Positions 15,579-22,962 of a stretch of DNA of 24,173 bases are shown here, in pieces. The notes beneath the pieces were generated by a model. The model saw only the letters and a list, made by a program, of their open reading frames with translations. It was not told the origin of the DNA and searched no databases. The DNA lies in IMG/VR virus record IMGVR_UViG_3300032285_004521, positions 1 to 24,173 of that record; one strand, given 5' to 3'. The position numbers and the translations under genes are program-made. The stretch comes from a virus. The stretch's first letter is position 1. Each line of letters begins with the position of its first letter.

Positions 15579-16141
15579 GTGTAATCCGTCCTGTACTGAT
15601 CTAGGACGCGACGAATGTGCGCAGGGAGTTGACTACTAGTAATATATTCAATTTGAGTTTTATTGGTACCTGGAGCACTATTACTGTGTACGCTCATATC
15701 GTTTTTACGATAGTAGGTAATTAAGTCCATAATACCAATTTCTAAGTCTTGCGGCGTATCATCATAGCCACCAGTATAAATTACGCGATAACCTTGCGTA
15801 TAAATCGGAAATCCGCTAGCAGTTAAGCTTAGCACTGTGTCATCACGTTTAATCCAGTCTGCGTACTGCGTTAGTGCTGTCCAGTTTTGACCATAGTCAG
15901 TGCTATAAGACACACTAGTAATTGTATTAACTGGTGTTTCCGCTAAGATAAAATACTTTAGGTTGCCGTCAAAAATTTCTGTTTTTGCGTTTACAAAGTA
16001 GTCTACAAAAGTTCTACCACAATAACGCTTTACAAAATCACTTACGCGAGGAATAAGGGCATCAATCTCGGCATCATAATTGGTACTTTTAATTCCGGCA
16101 TAGGTTTTGTAATCTGACCGTGTTGTTAAGTTTAGTCCCAT
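15575..16141 (-). CDS. Head-tail connector protein (gp6-like)
   Basis: This 188-residue protein follows the capsid gene. The N-terminal half begins LTTRSDYKTYAGI, then IDALIPRVSDFVKRYCGRTF, which is the helical start typical of HK97 gp6-type connectors that dock under the portal ring. The middle is beta-rich, and the end carries helices such as PQDLEIGIMDLITYYRKN. The start ATG at 16141 has GAGGT 5 bases upstream. Its TGA overlaps the next ATG. It probably forms a ring below the portal that receives the neck and tail. Confidence is good from motif pattern and position. Confidence 0.85.
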   Translation of the reverse strand: MGLNLTTRSDYKTYAGIKSTNYDAEIDALIPRVSDFVKRYCGRTFVDYFVNAKTEIFDGNLKYFILAETPVNTITSVSYSTDYGQNWTALTQYADWIKRDDTVLSLTASGFPIYTQGYRVIYTGGYDDTPQDLEIGIMDLITYYRKNDMSVHSNSAPGTNKTQIEYITSSQLPAHIRRVLDQYRTDYT

Positions 16142-16154
16142 ATTTACCTCGTTT

Positions 16155-16192
16155 GTCTTTTACATAGACTCCAAGAAGCCCATGTAAAAGAC
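16155..16192. repeat. 11-bp perfect inverted repeat upstream of the connector gene
   Basis: Arms GTCTTTTACAT (16155-16165) and ATGTAAAAGAC (16182-16192) are perfect complements separated by 16 bases. Three bases (16190-16192) are shared with the neighbouring capsid terminator hairpin. This could be a second hairpin in the leader of the connector message or an mRNA end-stabilising structure. Confidence 0.8.
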
Positions 16193-16211
16193 AGGGCCTT
16201 TCAGCCCTGTC
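16186..16211 (-). terminator. Hairpin terminator after the capsid gene
   Basis: A perfect 8-base GC-rich stem (GACAGGGC at 16190-16197 with GCCCTGTC at 16204-16211) and a 6-base loop are followed on the minus strand by TTTT (16189-16186). It lies 17 bases after the capsid stop. The short T run suggests partial readthrough, giving more capsid than downstream message. Confidence 0.8.
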
Positions 16212-16227
16212 AGTAGTATGCAACAGA

Positions 16228-18228
16228 TTAAGCTGCGTACTTGAGTGTAGCAACACCGCTACCGTAGTTATTAGTAACACGAACCATACCGGTACGCAAA
16301 CTAGCAACCATGACGCGACGTTGTGTTTCCACCAACTCTTGTGTGTCGATACGCAGACCACGCTGATTACCAACCACAAAGTTGCTAGGAGCAACAGCAA
16401 CAGCACCAAACGCGTTAAGAGCCTTGTCAGCAAACTCGCCAGTAACCAGCACAGGGCTGTTACCAATTTGACCAATTTGACCGGTCAACAAGGTAGCCTG
16501 AGGACCAACTTGGTTCATTGTTTGAAAAGTTGTATCTTCCAGCAAGTTGTAGTAAACATCGCTGTTAACAAGGAAAATAACGTCGGCTGGATCCAAGCCC
16601 CAAACGCCAAGGCCTTTACGCAGTGCACGCAGATTAGCAACTGTAACAACACCGCTAGCAGCCGAAACTGTGGTCAGTGTGCCAGAAGAATCATACGATG
16701 TAAGACCAGCAACAGGATCCGAACCCGAACCTGTACCACGCAAGAAAGCGCGGTCAACAGCACGAGCAACGCGACGAATCATAGCGTCACGAATCACAGG
16801 CATAATAGCGATAAGACTATCTTCCTCTTCTTCGTAAGCTGTGTACTCGTTTGTAGCCACTTTGTATGCGTTAAGAGTAATCTCTTTAAGCACATGAGGG
16901 CTGCCCTGACCAGGCGTACCAACACCAGTTGTAGTAGTAGCAGTTGTACCACCAGCACTATTGCTAGTACCAAACTGTGCGTTAGTAACCCACGAAGCCA
17001 CACCTGCTTCTGGATTAACAGGAATTGTCATCACGTTAGTTTTCATTGCAATATTGCGGAATAGTGGCGCAACAACTAGGCGACGACGAACTTCTTGTTC
17101 CATGTTCAGGGAAACTTCTGTTTCCCAAACAGTAGTACCAGCAACGCCACCAACAGTCAAGCCTGTAGGCAAGTGTGCACCGGACTTCTGAATAAGATCG
17201 CTACCAAACTTAGTAGCTTCAACAGACTTACCAGCCATTTTAGCAAGTAGGACTGCTTTTTCTTTATCTGCATAACTAACAGCATCATTACGATTGTCAG
17301 TAAATTGCATACGCGACTTTTGAATAGCCTCAAGTTCATGAGCCTTTTCACGAAGTGTGGCCTCAAGACCTGCTAGTGCAGACTTGTGCGACTCTTCTTG
17401 TTGAGCAATGCGTTTCTCAATTTCGCCAAGCAAACGCTCAGCACCTGTATCCACTGTTTGCACTTGTGCAACAGCAGCCTTGACGCGTGCGTCAAGATCA
17501 GCTTGAGCTTTTTCTTGAGCTGCTTTTTCTTGAGCAGCTTTAGCCTGGGATTCAGCAATTGCTTTTGCTGTTTCAGCAGCGGCTTGTTTAGCTGTATCGG
17601 CTAACAGTTTTTCCAATTCTTTAGGATCCATGTTCCATTCTTCCTTTGTAGTATTGCCACTTGCTTCCACGTGGGACTCTAGCCCTTTAGCTGATTCCTG
17701 CTTGGGCGCAAATTGCAGTTTAAAAGATTTAAATTCCTCGGCCGTATTAAACGACTTTGAAAGACTAAATAGTGTGTTTTGATTTGCGGGTACGGATACA
17801 ACTGAAATTTCAGTTAGCTCCAGCTCTTTAACAACAAACAGCTCTTTAGCTGCGTCATATTCAGCATCAATAATACGAAAACCGATACTAAATGCACTTA
17901 GAACCCCGTCTTTGATAAGATTAAATACTTCGCCTGCAGCTGCAGAAATCCTAGCCTTAATCCAAAGTCCGCGGTTATCAATTCTGTGGTCTACCATTCT
18001 GCCCACTGGTTCGCTGTGTTGGTGATAGGCTAAAATTACCGGGTTATTTAGGTAATTTGTAATACCACTTTTCCAGACACTGGAGGGCACGATATCACCT
18101 TGTCGATCAGCATCTGCGGTACTTGCGTAGCCTTCGATCATAATCGAGTCGATGTTCATATCTTTGGTAGGTAGATTGCTCTTAGTAAAAGTACTTGTTA
18201 AAGTAATAAGTTTGTTTTTATCTACCAT
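16228..18228 (-). CDS. Fused prohead protease - scaffold - major capsid protein
   Basis: This 666-residue protein has three parts. Residues 1-160 are an HK97-type (U35) prohead protease: EGYASTADADRQGD near 32, His69 in YHQHSEPVG, and Ser114 in LSAFSIGF, with Glu140 a possible third residue. Residues about 160-310 are an Ala/Glu/Lys/Gln coiled coil like the HK97 delta scaffold domain. Residues about 310-666 are an HK97-fold capsid subunit, with EVSLNMEQEVRRRLVV, a TIPVNPEAG strand and a RRVARAVDRAFLRGTG helix. Protease and capsid are separate genes in HK97; here one frame carries both, so self-cleavage must release the capsid subunit unless an internal start is used. Met200 (17631) has a good ribosome site. 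The main ATG at 18228 has GGAG 6-7 bases upstream. Confidence 0.92.
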   Translation of the reverse strand: MVDKNKLITLTSTFTKSNLPTKDMNIDSIMIEGYASTADADRQGDIVPSSVWKSGITNYLNNPVILAYHQHSEPVGRMVDHRIDNRGLWIKARISAAAGEVFNLIKDGVLSAFSIGFRIIDAEYDAAKELFVVKELELTEISVVSVPANQNTLFSLSKSFNTAEEFKSFKLQFAPKQESAKGLESHVEASGNTTKEEWNMDPKELEKLLADTAKQAAAETAKAIAESQAKAAQEKAAQEKAQADLDARVKAAVAQVQTVDTGAERLLGEIEKRIAQQEESHKSALAGLEATLREKAHELEAIQKSRMQFTDNRNDAVSYADKEKAVLLAKMAGKSVEATKFGSDLIQKSGAHLPTGLTVGGVAGTTVWETEVSLNMEQEVRRRLVVAPLFRNIAMKTNVMTIPVNPEAGVASWVTNAQFGTSNSAGGTTATTTTGVGTPGQGSPHVLKEITLNAYKVATNEYTAYEEEEDSLIAIMPVIRDAMIRRVARAVDRAFLRGTGSGSDPVAGLTSYDSSGTLTTVSAASGVVTVANLRALRKGLGVWGLDPADVIFLVNSDVYYNLLEDTTFQTMNQVGPQATLLTGQIGQIGNSPVLVTGEFADKALNAFGAVAVAPSNFVVGNQRGLRIDTQELVETQRRVMVASLRTGMVRVTNNYGSGVATLKYAA
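17631..17647 (-). promoter_or_regulatory. Internal ribosome binding site and ATG inside the capsid fusion
   Basis: AAAGGAAG (17647-17640) lies 8 bases before an in-frame ATG at 17631-17629, codon 200 of the fusion and followed by DPKELEKLL. Initiation here would give a 467-residue scaffold-capsid protein lacking the protease. The sequence supports the site; use in vivo is inferred. Confidence 0.6.
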
Positions 18229-18240
18229 GTATTCTCCCTG

Positions 18241-19425
18241 TTATTCAGATCCGGAGGCGGGACGACCCCCTTGGGCTGGGTTTACAGCACTACCAGCAAT
18301 ATTTGCAGGTATTCTTAATTCGTCATTGCCTGCAATAGTTGGATACCGCAACTCTACTCTAGCTTCATTGGGAGTAATAATACCGCCATTTACTAGTGTT
18401 TGATGGTAGGTAGCAATATCTTTTAATTCTGGTTGCAGTGCGCTTACATTAGTGGTGATTGCGTCTACGTCATAGCCATAGTAGCGTTCTAGTGCACTAA
18501 TAAATTTTCTAACTGCTGGCAGCACTGTTTCTAAATAGAACAGGCGCAGGTTAGGTGAAATATTAGCATTATTACCGCCTGCTAAGAGCAGTGGTGGAAC
18601 ACCTAGTACGTGTAGGAGTAGCTCGTTGTGAGTTTTAATTGCCTGATCAAAGTCTAGGTCTTTAAAACTGTCGTTGCTAATAGAGTGTGGCTTTAGGCCT
18701 GAATCTAAGATTACTGGACGCTTGCCGCCCGACTTAGCACTGTAGCGTTGCAGCCAGTACTGAATTGTTTTTTCCTTGGCCGCTTGTGACAAGGTATTAT
18801 CACTGGTAAGCACAAAACCAAATACTGCACCGTTGTCAAAAAACTGTGTTTGAAACTGGTGCATTGAATTTAATAAGTCAATACTGTGTTGTGCAGCTTC
18901 TAACCTACTAGCACCACGATAAATACTAGTAGAGCTTAAATCGCGAAAGTGAAATACTTCAGACTCCTTAAACTCGATATAGCCATTGTAACGATAGCCA
19001 CGAATAAACGTTTTAGGGTCTGTTAAGATTTCAGTGTTCTGTGCAGGCAAGTGGTACATAAATGCACCGTCGTAATGAATAAATACGTTGCCCTCCAAGA
19101 TCAAGTCAGTAAAAATGGCTTGACGAAATTCTTGTGTGCTTTGATAGGGATTAGGTCTGTAGTTAAGCAGAGTATTTAACTGCTTTTGGCGCACGCCAGT
19201 TACTACACCTTCATACAACTTATCTTTAATATCGTAATCTAGACTACTACAGGCGCTAACAATCATGTTTACGCCACGATTAATAACCTCTAAATTCCTA
19301 AATGCTACTTGGTAGCTAAACTTTGCGGTTGTGGGAATGTGTGTTCCCTCAGCCTGTGCAATTCTAACCTGTGCTGGATTTAGCTTTTCACGAAACCAAT
19401 CCACACTATTCTTAATCCAACTCAT
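18241..19425 (-). CDS. Portal protein (HK97 family)
   Basis: This 394-residue protein forms the dodecameric ring at the packaging vertex, through which DNA enters and leaves. HK97-family features are an N-terminal WFREKL region, FRNLEVINRGVNMIVSACSSL near 42-62, LLNYRPNPYQSTQEFRQAIFTDLILEGNVF near 85-115, and a late LLHVLGVPPLLLAG segment near 292-305. Length is typical of the family. The start ATG at 19425 follows AGGA about 6 bases upstream, right after the HNH gene. The stop is 12 bases before the capsid fusion ATG, so the two are probably co-transcribed. Confidence 0.94.
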   Translation of the reverse strand: MSWIKNSVDWFREKLNPAQVRIAQAEGTHIPTTAKFSYQVAFRNLEVINRGVNMIVSACSSLDYDIKDKLYEGVVTGVRQKQLNTLLNYRPNPYQSTQEFRQAIFTDLILEGNVFIHYDGAFMYHLPAQNTEILTDPKTFIRGYRYNGYIEFKESEVFHFRDLSSTSIYRGASRLEAAQHSIDLLNSMHQFQTQFFDNGAVFGFVLTSDNTLSQAAKEKTIQYWLQRYSAKSGGKRPVILDSGLKPHSISNDSFKDLDFDQAIKTHNELLLHVLGVPPLLLAGGNNANISPNLRLFYLETVLPAVRKFISALERYYGYDVDAITTNVSALQPELKDIATYHQTLVNGGIITPNEARVELRYPTIAGNDELRIPANIAGSAVNPAQGGRPASGSE

Positions 19426-19433
19426 GGTTTGTC

Positions 19434-19865
19434 CTAAATAAATTCGCTAAAGAAACTACCATAGCTTTGCTTAGGAACACCACGACCACCACTGGCAACT
19501 TTTTCACGTTGAATCTCAATCCAGCGTGCTTGTTTGGGTTCGCTGCCAGGCTGAGGAGCCTTACCGTACACACCGTGTAGCGCTACATGATGAGGATTAC
19601 AAAGTGTGTAAACCTGATCATATAACTCTGCATGATGACTACTAATAAACTCGTCCCTGACAGCTAAGATTCCCTCATCAGTACTAATATCGTAACCGCA
19701 TCGTTGTGCCCAGCGCTCTAGTAAGAGCGTTATGCTGTGCAAGTGATGCAATTCCAAGTCCTGAGCTGTGTTGCAAATATAGCAATGATCCTGCTTTTCA
19801 TAAGCCGACTTGGCTTTATCTCTAACGTGTTTGACGGGAATCCGTTTGTTTGTATTTTTTGCCAT
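19434..19865 (-). CDS. HNH endonuclease (probable packaging accessory)
   Basis: This 143-residue protein has Cys28-x-x-Cys31 (CYIC), His40-His41-x-His43, and Cys89-Asn90-x-His92-His93 with His97. That is a zinc-bound HNH pattern whose histidines coordinate the metal and attack DNA. The start is ATG at 19865, which shares its A with the TAA of the Dps-like gene (TAATG), so translation is coupled; an upstream in-frame extension to 20039 would lie entirely inside the Dps gene and is not used. HNH proteins beside terminase and portal genes are known to assist DNA cutting by the packaging terminase (HK97 gp74 is the model). The location just before the portal fits that role. A free-standing homing nuclease is the alternative. 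Confidence 0.82.
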   Translation of the reverse strand: MAKNTNKRIPVKHVRDKAKSAYEKQDHCYICNTAQDLELHHLHSITLLLERWAQRCGYDISTDEGILAVRDEFISSHHAELYDQVYTLCNPHHVALHGVYGKAPQPGSEPKQARWIEIQREKVASGGRGVPKQSYGSFFSEFI

Positions 19866-20305
19866 TACTTTAAGGAGCTGCGTAACATCCACGAATGTTT
19901 TTTGTGTGCGTCCTGACGATCTGCTAGGAAGTTTGATAGGCCGTGATCGCCAAAAGTTTCTGCAACCATAAATAGCTGCTGAAACTTTAGTGCCATCATA
20001 TCTGAATCTAGTAGCAACTCCTGCAGCATAGACCGCCAATCACCAGGCATATTTTCATCTTCAACATAAGTTAGTTGTGAAAACTGTGATAGGCTAGCAG
20101 GTGTGACGATTTGCAGTGCGCGAAGTTCTTCAGCATACTGATCAATGCTACCATAAACTTCGGTATAGATACGCTCAAACAGTTCGTGCAGCTCACCAAA
20201 CAGCATACCTTCTACGTTCCAGTGAAAATTTGCAGCTTTTAGGTAAAACGCAAACTCGCTGGCAAATGCGCGTTTTAGTTCTAGGTAGTACTCTGTTTTG
20301 TCCAT
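19865..20305 (-). CDS. Dps / ferritin-like protein
   Basis: This 146-residue four-helix protein matches the Dps family, whose dodecamers bind DNA and oxidise and store iron using peroxide. The ferroxidase ligands of E. coli Dps (His51, His63, Asp67, Asp78, Glu82) have exact counterparts in spacing: His28, His40, Glu44, Asp55, Glu59, with Asp67 replaced by Glu. The surrounding pattern NFHWNVEG..F..LHELFE..Y matches. The C-terminus (DAHKKHSWMLRSSL) is typical. The Lys-rich N-terminal tail used by E. coli Dps to bind DNA is missing, so DNA binding is uncertain. It is the first gene after a strong promoter and is coupled to the HNH gene. It probably protects DNA or limits metal damage; a structural role in the particle is also possible. 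Confidence 0.85.
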   Translation of the reverse strand: MDKTEYYLELKRAFASEFAFYLKAANFHWNVEGMLFGELHELFERIYTEVYGSIDQYAEELRALQIVTPASLSQFSQLTYVEDENMPGDWRSMLQELLLDSDMMALKFQQLFMVAETFGDHGLSNFLADRQDAHKKHSWMLRSSLK

Positions 20306-20318
20306 GATCTTATTTAGT

Positions 20319-20382
20319 AATTTTTTATGATACTGGTATTGTACACCCTAGGCACAAATAAGTCAACGTAAATTTTTTATGA
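20319..20382. repeat. Pair of 12-bp direct repeats flanking the Dps promoter
   Basis: The motif aattttttatga occurs at 20319-20330 and again at 20371-20382, a 52-base offset, close to five turns of DNA. One copy is around the transcription start and the other is just upstream of the -35 box. The spacing suggests a looping operator pair, but a chance match in an AT-rich gap is possible. Confidence 0.55.
20338..20366 (-). promoter_or_regulatory. Sigma-70 promoter for the Dps-HNH-portal-capsid run
   Basis: On the minus strand TTGACT (20366-20361) and TACAAT (20343-20338) are separated by 17 bases, five of six matches in each hexamer. Transcription should start near 20330, about 25 bases before the Dps ATG at 20305. 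Confidence 0.8.
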
Positions 20383-20405
20383 CCTAGCTACTTAAAATTT
20401 ATACC

Positions 20406-20435
20406 TTGCAAAGTGACCCGGGTTTAAAGTATAAT
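20406..20435 (+). promoter_or_regulatory. Probable promoter for the GIY-YIG gene
   Basis: TTGCAA (20406-20411) and a perfect TATAAT (20430-20435) are separated by 18 bases, on the plus strand. AGGAG at 20446-20450 precedes the ATG at 20458 by 7 bases, so the gene carries its own initiation signals. Confidence 0.7.
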
Positions 20436-20457
20436 AAACTAAATTAGGAGAATTTTT

Positions 20458-21210
20458 ATGACTTGTGGAATTTATAAATTAAAATTTAATAATACTAATA
20501 AATTATATATTGGGCAATCTATTAATATTGAAGATAGATATTTATCACATATACGAAATATGCGTTCTAATAATAGTTCTAATAAACTATTAGAGGCATA
20601 TAATATATATGGTATTCCTCAATATGAAATAATTTTAGAATGTGCTGAAGATGAATTAGATATCTATGAAAACGAAGCAATACAGATATTTGATAGTTAT
20701 AATAATGGATTCAATACACTTGAAACTGCTGAAGAAATGCCCAAATGGAAAAATAAACTAAAAGGTGAAGAGGGGCCGACTGCTATATATACAAATGATC
20801 AAATATTACAAGCAATTAATTTAATGTGTGATCCATTATTTACTTTAGTAAAAATATCAGAACTTACTAATATTAAATATACTACTATTAGAAAAATATC
20901 GCAGGGTACACAACACTTATGGGTTTTGGAACAATACCCTGAATTATGGAATAGAATGTTAGCTACTAGAACAGAACGTAAAGCTAATAATGTAAAAAAT
21001 AGGTCTGAATTATTAAAATATAAATTTTGTGCAAAATCTCAAGGTATAGTATATCCTTTAGTTATATTTACAGATGGAACTGTGCATAATATAGAAAACT
21101 TTTCAGAATTTTGCAGAATTAATAATTTACAGGCTGCCAATCTTAGAAAAGTAATAAATGGCAAAAGAATTTCACACAAAGGTTGGAAATTATATAATCA
21201 AAGTGTATAA
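20458..21210 (+). CDS. GIY-YIG family (homing-type) endonuclease
   Basis: This is the only plus-strand gene, 250 residues. The GIY-YIG nuclease domain covers about residues 1-90: GIY 4-6, YIG 17-19, Arg27, His31 and Glu71, matching the catalytic Tyr, Arg and Glu pattern of I-TevI. A helix-turn-helix-like segment (TLVKISELTNIKYTTIRKISQG, about 130-150) and a C-terminal motif about 207-246 ending KGWKL resemble the DNA-binding modules of phage homing endonucleases. The gene is much more AT-rich than its neighbours (two sample lines gave roughly 17% and 28% GC). It contains only one CTAG, whereas the rest of the window is rich in them. It has its own promoter and ribosome site. Its last 13 bases overlap the end of terL in the opposite direction. 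It is likely a free-standing mobile gene inserted here. Confidence 0.88.
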   Translation: MTCGIYKLKFNNTNKLYIGQSINIEDRYLSHIRNMRSNNSSNKLLEAYNIYGIPQYEIILECAEDELDIYENEAIQIFDSYNNGFNTLETAEEMPKWKNKLKGEEGPTAIYTNDQILQAINLMCDPLFTLVKISELTNIKYTTIRKISQGTQHLWVLEQYPELWNRMLATRTERKANNVKNRSELLKYKFCAKSQGIVYPLVIFTDGTVHNIENFSEFCRINNLQAANLRKVINGKRISHKGWKLYNQSV

Positions 21211-22487
21211 GTATAAAGTGCGTAACGGAGTGCATCAGCCATGTGCGAATATTTATCGTGCACTGGCTTTTCTCTGGTAAGTGTTTCACGACTATCCCAG
21301 CGATATTGTTGTAGTGTATCTAAAACATTTTGACAGTGTGGGGCAACCTTTAGTCTACCAGTTTCTACTAAGGTTTGCACATATGCGATGCCGGGTAATA
21401 CGTCCTTTTTAGCCTTAGTAGTGGAAATGTTGTAGGTATAAGCAAGATCGCCTGCAAACTGTGCAGCGGCCGAATCTATAAACACCACTTCAATATTCCA
21501 TTTTTCTATTAACTGGGTAAACGCAGCAGCATGCTTATCAGTGGTTTTTTGATTATCCAAATACTCATCAATAACCCAATAACACTCGGTATTAGGATTA
21601 TAACTAATAACAACAAAAGATGTACTATCGCGATAACCAGGGTCACATCCAGCAATGTACTCGCAACCGTCTTGATGCTCATATTCTAGTACTCCCGCAC
21701 TGCGATCAAAATTGTAGATTTGACCCTCAAACACATTAAAACTAGCCAAGTATTCTTGCTCAAACTCAGCTTTTGACATCGAACGCTTAGCTTCCTGCAC
21801 GTCCGACTCTGCCATCCTAGAATTCTCAGTATAGTCTGCCTGAATGGAACACCACTCAGGATACTGATCGCCAAAGCCGCGTTGGTAAAATCTTGAAAAC
21901 CAGTTTTGCTGACCGCGGGGTGTACTAATAAAGATGGCCTTGCTATTAGGTCTGTCTAGGGTAGGACGCAGCTGCACGTTAAATGCCGATTCACCGTCTG
22001 TGCCTAAGGCGGCCTCGTCAAACAGGATAATCTGATAGCTACGACCAACTGTAGAATCTACTGTGCTTAAGCTGCCCATTCTAATGGTACTACCATTGCT
22101 GAGCTCTACTACCTTGTCTTTTAGGTTATCTCGCTCTACCTCAAGATCAAAGTGTCTGATAAATCTACGCTGCAGTTCAAAGGAGATCGAACTCAGGTTA
22201 TAGTTTGGCGAGATAATAAGCACATTACAGCCTGGGACTAGTGAGACCAGCTGTGCAATAATATTACTGATATAGGTTTTGCCTAGTCGTCTAGCAAGCG
22301 CAGCACAAACAAAGCGGTATTTAGGATTGTTGATAGCGTTGATTAAGGCAATCTGTGGACGATTCATTGAATCCCAAGCACCTAACAGCTTTAGGTAGTT
22401 TTCGATCGGCAGTTTAATAAAGCGCTCTGATACCGGAAACTCTGTGATCTCGTCCAGCTCAACATCTGGTCTTGAAACTTTAAGCAA
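21198..22487 (-). CDS. terL: Terminase large subunit
   Basis: The 429-residue packaging motor cuts and translocates DNA into the prohead. ATPase motifs: Walker A ARRLGKT at 65-71; Walker B IILFDEAA at 153-160 (Asp157, Glu158); coupling motif STP at 188-190. The C-terminal nuclease has Asp282 in AGCDPGYRDST, Asp338 in VVFIDSAAA, and Asp418 in DKYSHMADAL. Length is typical. The start is TTG at 22487, not ATG, chosen because AGGAG (22498-22494) lies 6 bases upstream and the start overlaps the terS end by 8 bases. The protein's C-terminal end overlaps the antisense endonuclease by 13 bases. Confidence 0.97.
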   Translation of the reverse strand: MLKVSRPDVELDEITEFPVSERFIKLPIENYLKLLGAWDSMNRPQIALINAINNPKYRFVCAALARRLGKTYISNIIAQLVSLVPGCNVLIISPNYNLSSISFELQRRFIRHFDLEVERDNLKDKVVELSNGSTIRMGSLSTVDSTVGRSYQIILFDEAALGTDGESAFNVQLRPTLDRPNSKAIFISTPRGQQNWFSRFYQRGFGDQYPEWCSIQADYTENSRMAESDVQEAKRSMSKAEFEQEYLASFNVFEGQIYNFDRSAGVLEYEHQDGCEYIAGCDPGYRDSTSFVVISYNPNTECYWVIDEYLDNQKTTDKHAAAFTQLIEKWNIEVVFIDSAAAQFAGDLAYTYNISTTKAKKDVLPGIAYVQTLVETGRLKVAPHCQNVLDTLQQYRWDSRETLTREKPVHDKYSHMADALRYALYTYTL

Positions 22488-22962
22488 GTTTATCTCCTAA
22501 TAACTTCGAAATCAGTGCTCCATACTTGGTGCCGTCTCCACCCTCGTTAATCTGCACGTTTACTTGCGATTTAGGTCCAGCACGCTCCATGCGCAGCTTT
22601 TCCAGCTGAATCTCGCGGTCTAGTAATTCCATTGACATTTTATGCGACAGTGCCAGCAATTCAGCAATGTCTTTATTGCTGCCAACGTCTGCCTCCTCCA
22701 TTTCCTGAAACTTGCGGCGTAACACAGCGTCCATAGCCGAACGCATCCTAAAGCGGTTGTTAAAGCCCAGGTCAAAAAATACCTGATTAATATAGGCTTT
22801 GACCTCAGGGCGCTTTAAGATTTGCGACACCTGAGCCGGAGCTAAGTCTAGGCTTTCACTACACTTGCCCACATCCTGTGTTTGTAGGTAGCAATTAGCC
22901 ACTTCTAGTGCCTCAGGCGATATTTCTAGCACCTCGGCTGGTGCTACGTTAGTTAGGTTCAT
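22480..22962 (-). CDS. terS: Terminase small subunit (probable)
   Basis: This 160-residue protein lies directly before terL and overlaps it by 8 bases. The N-terminal part is helix-turn-helix-like: ALEVANCYLQTQDVGKCSESLDLAPAQVSQILKRPEVKAY, about residues 18-57, the type of DNA-recognition domain that selects packaging sites. Next is a charged helical region (about 75-130) suited to ring oligomerisation. The C-terminus has QVNVQINEGGD and a GALISKLLGDKL tail that may contact the large subunit. The ATG at 22962 overlaps the TGA of the upstream gene; its ribosome site is weak, so coupling is likely. The call is firm by context, with a reasonable HTH pattern. Confidence 0.87.
   Translation of the reverse strand: MNLTNVAPAEVLEISPEALEVANCYLQTQDVGKCSESLDLAPAQVSQILKRPEVKAYINQVFFDLGFNNRFRMRSAMDAVLRRKFQEMEEADVGSNKDIAELLALSHKMSMELLDREIQLEKLRMERAGPKSQVNVQINEGGDGTKYGALISKLLGDKLA

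Noticed and set aside
16089-16475. Minus-strand 128-residue frame rich in Leu
   Set aside because: It overlaps the capsid C-terminus and connector start in another frame; the Leu/Val-rich composition is a shadow of the Ala/Gly/Thr codons of the real genes.
16321-17064. Plus-strand open frame of 247 residues
   Set aside because: It lies antisense inside the capsid domain, has a Ser/Thr/Asn/Cys-rich composition typical of a shadow frame, and has no ribosome site or promoter of note.
19866-20039. 58-residue upstream extension of the HNH gene
   Set aside because: It lies entirely within the Dps-like gene in another frame; the ATG overlapping the Dps stop gives a complete HNH protein.
20458-21210. 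GIY-YIG gene as an anti-phage or defence nuclease system
   Set aside because: The domain layout and C-terminal KGWKL motif fit a homing endonuclease, and there is no partner gene suggesting a defence system.
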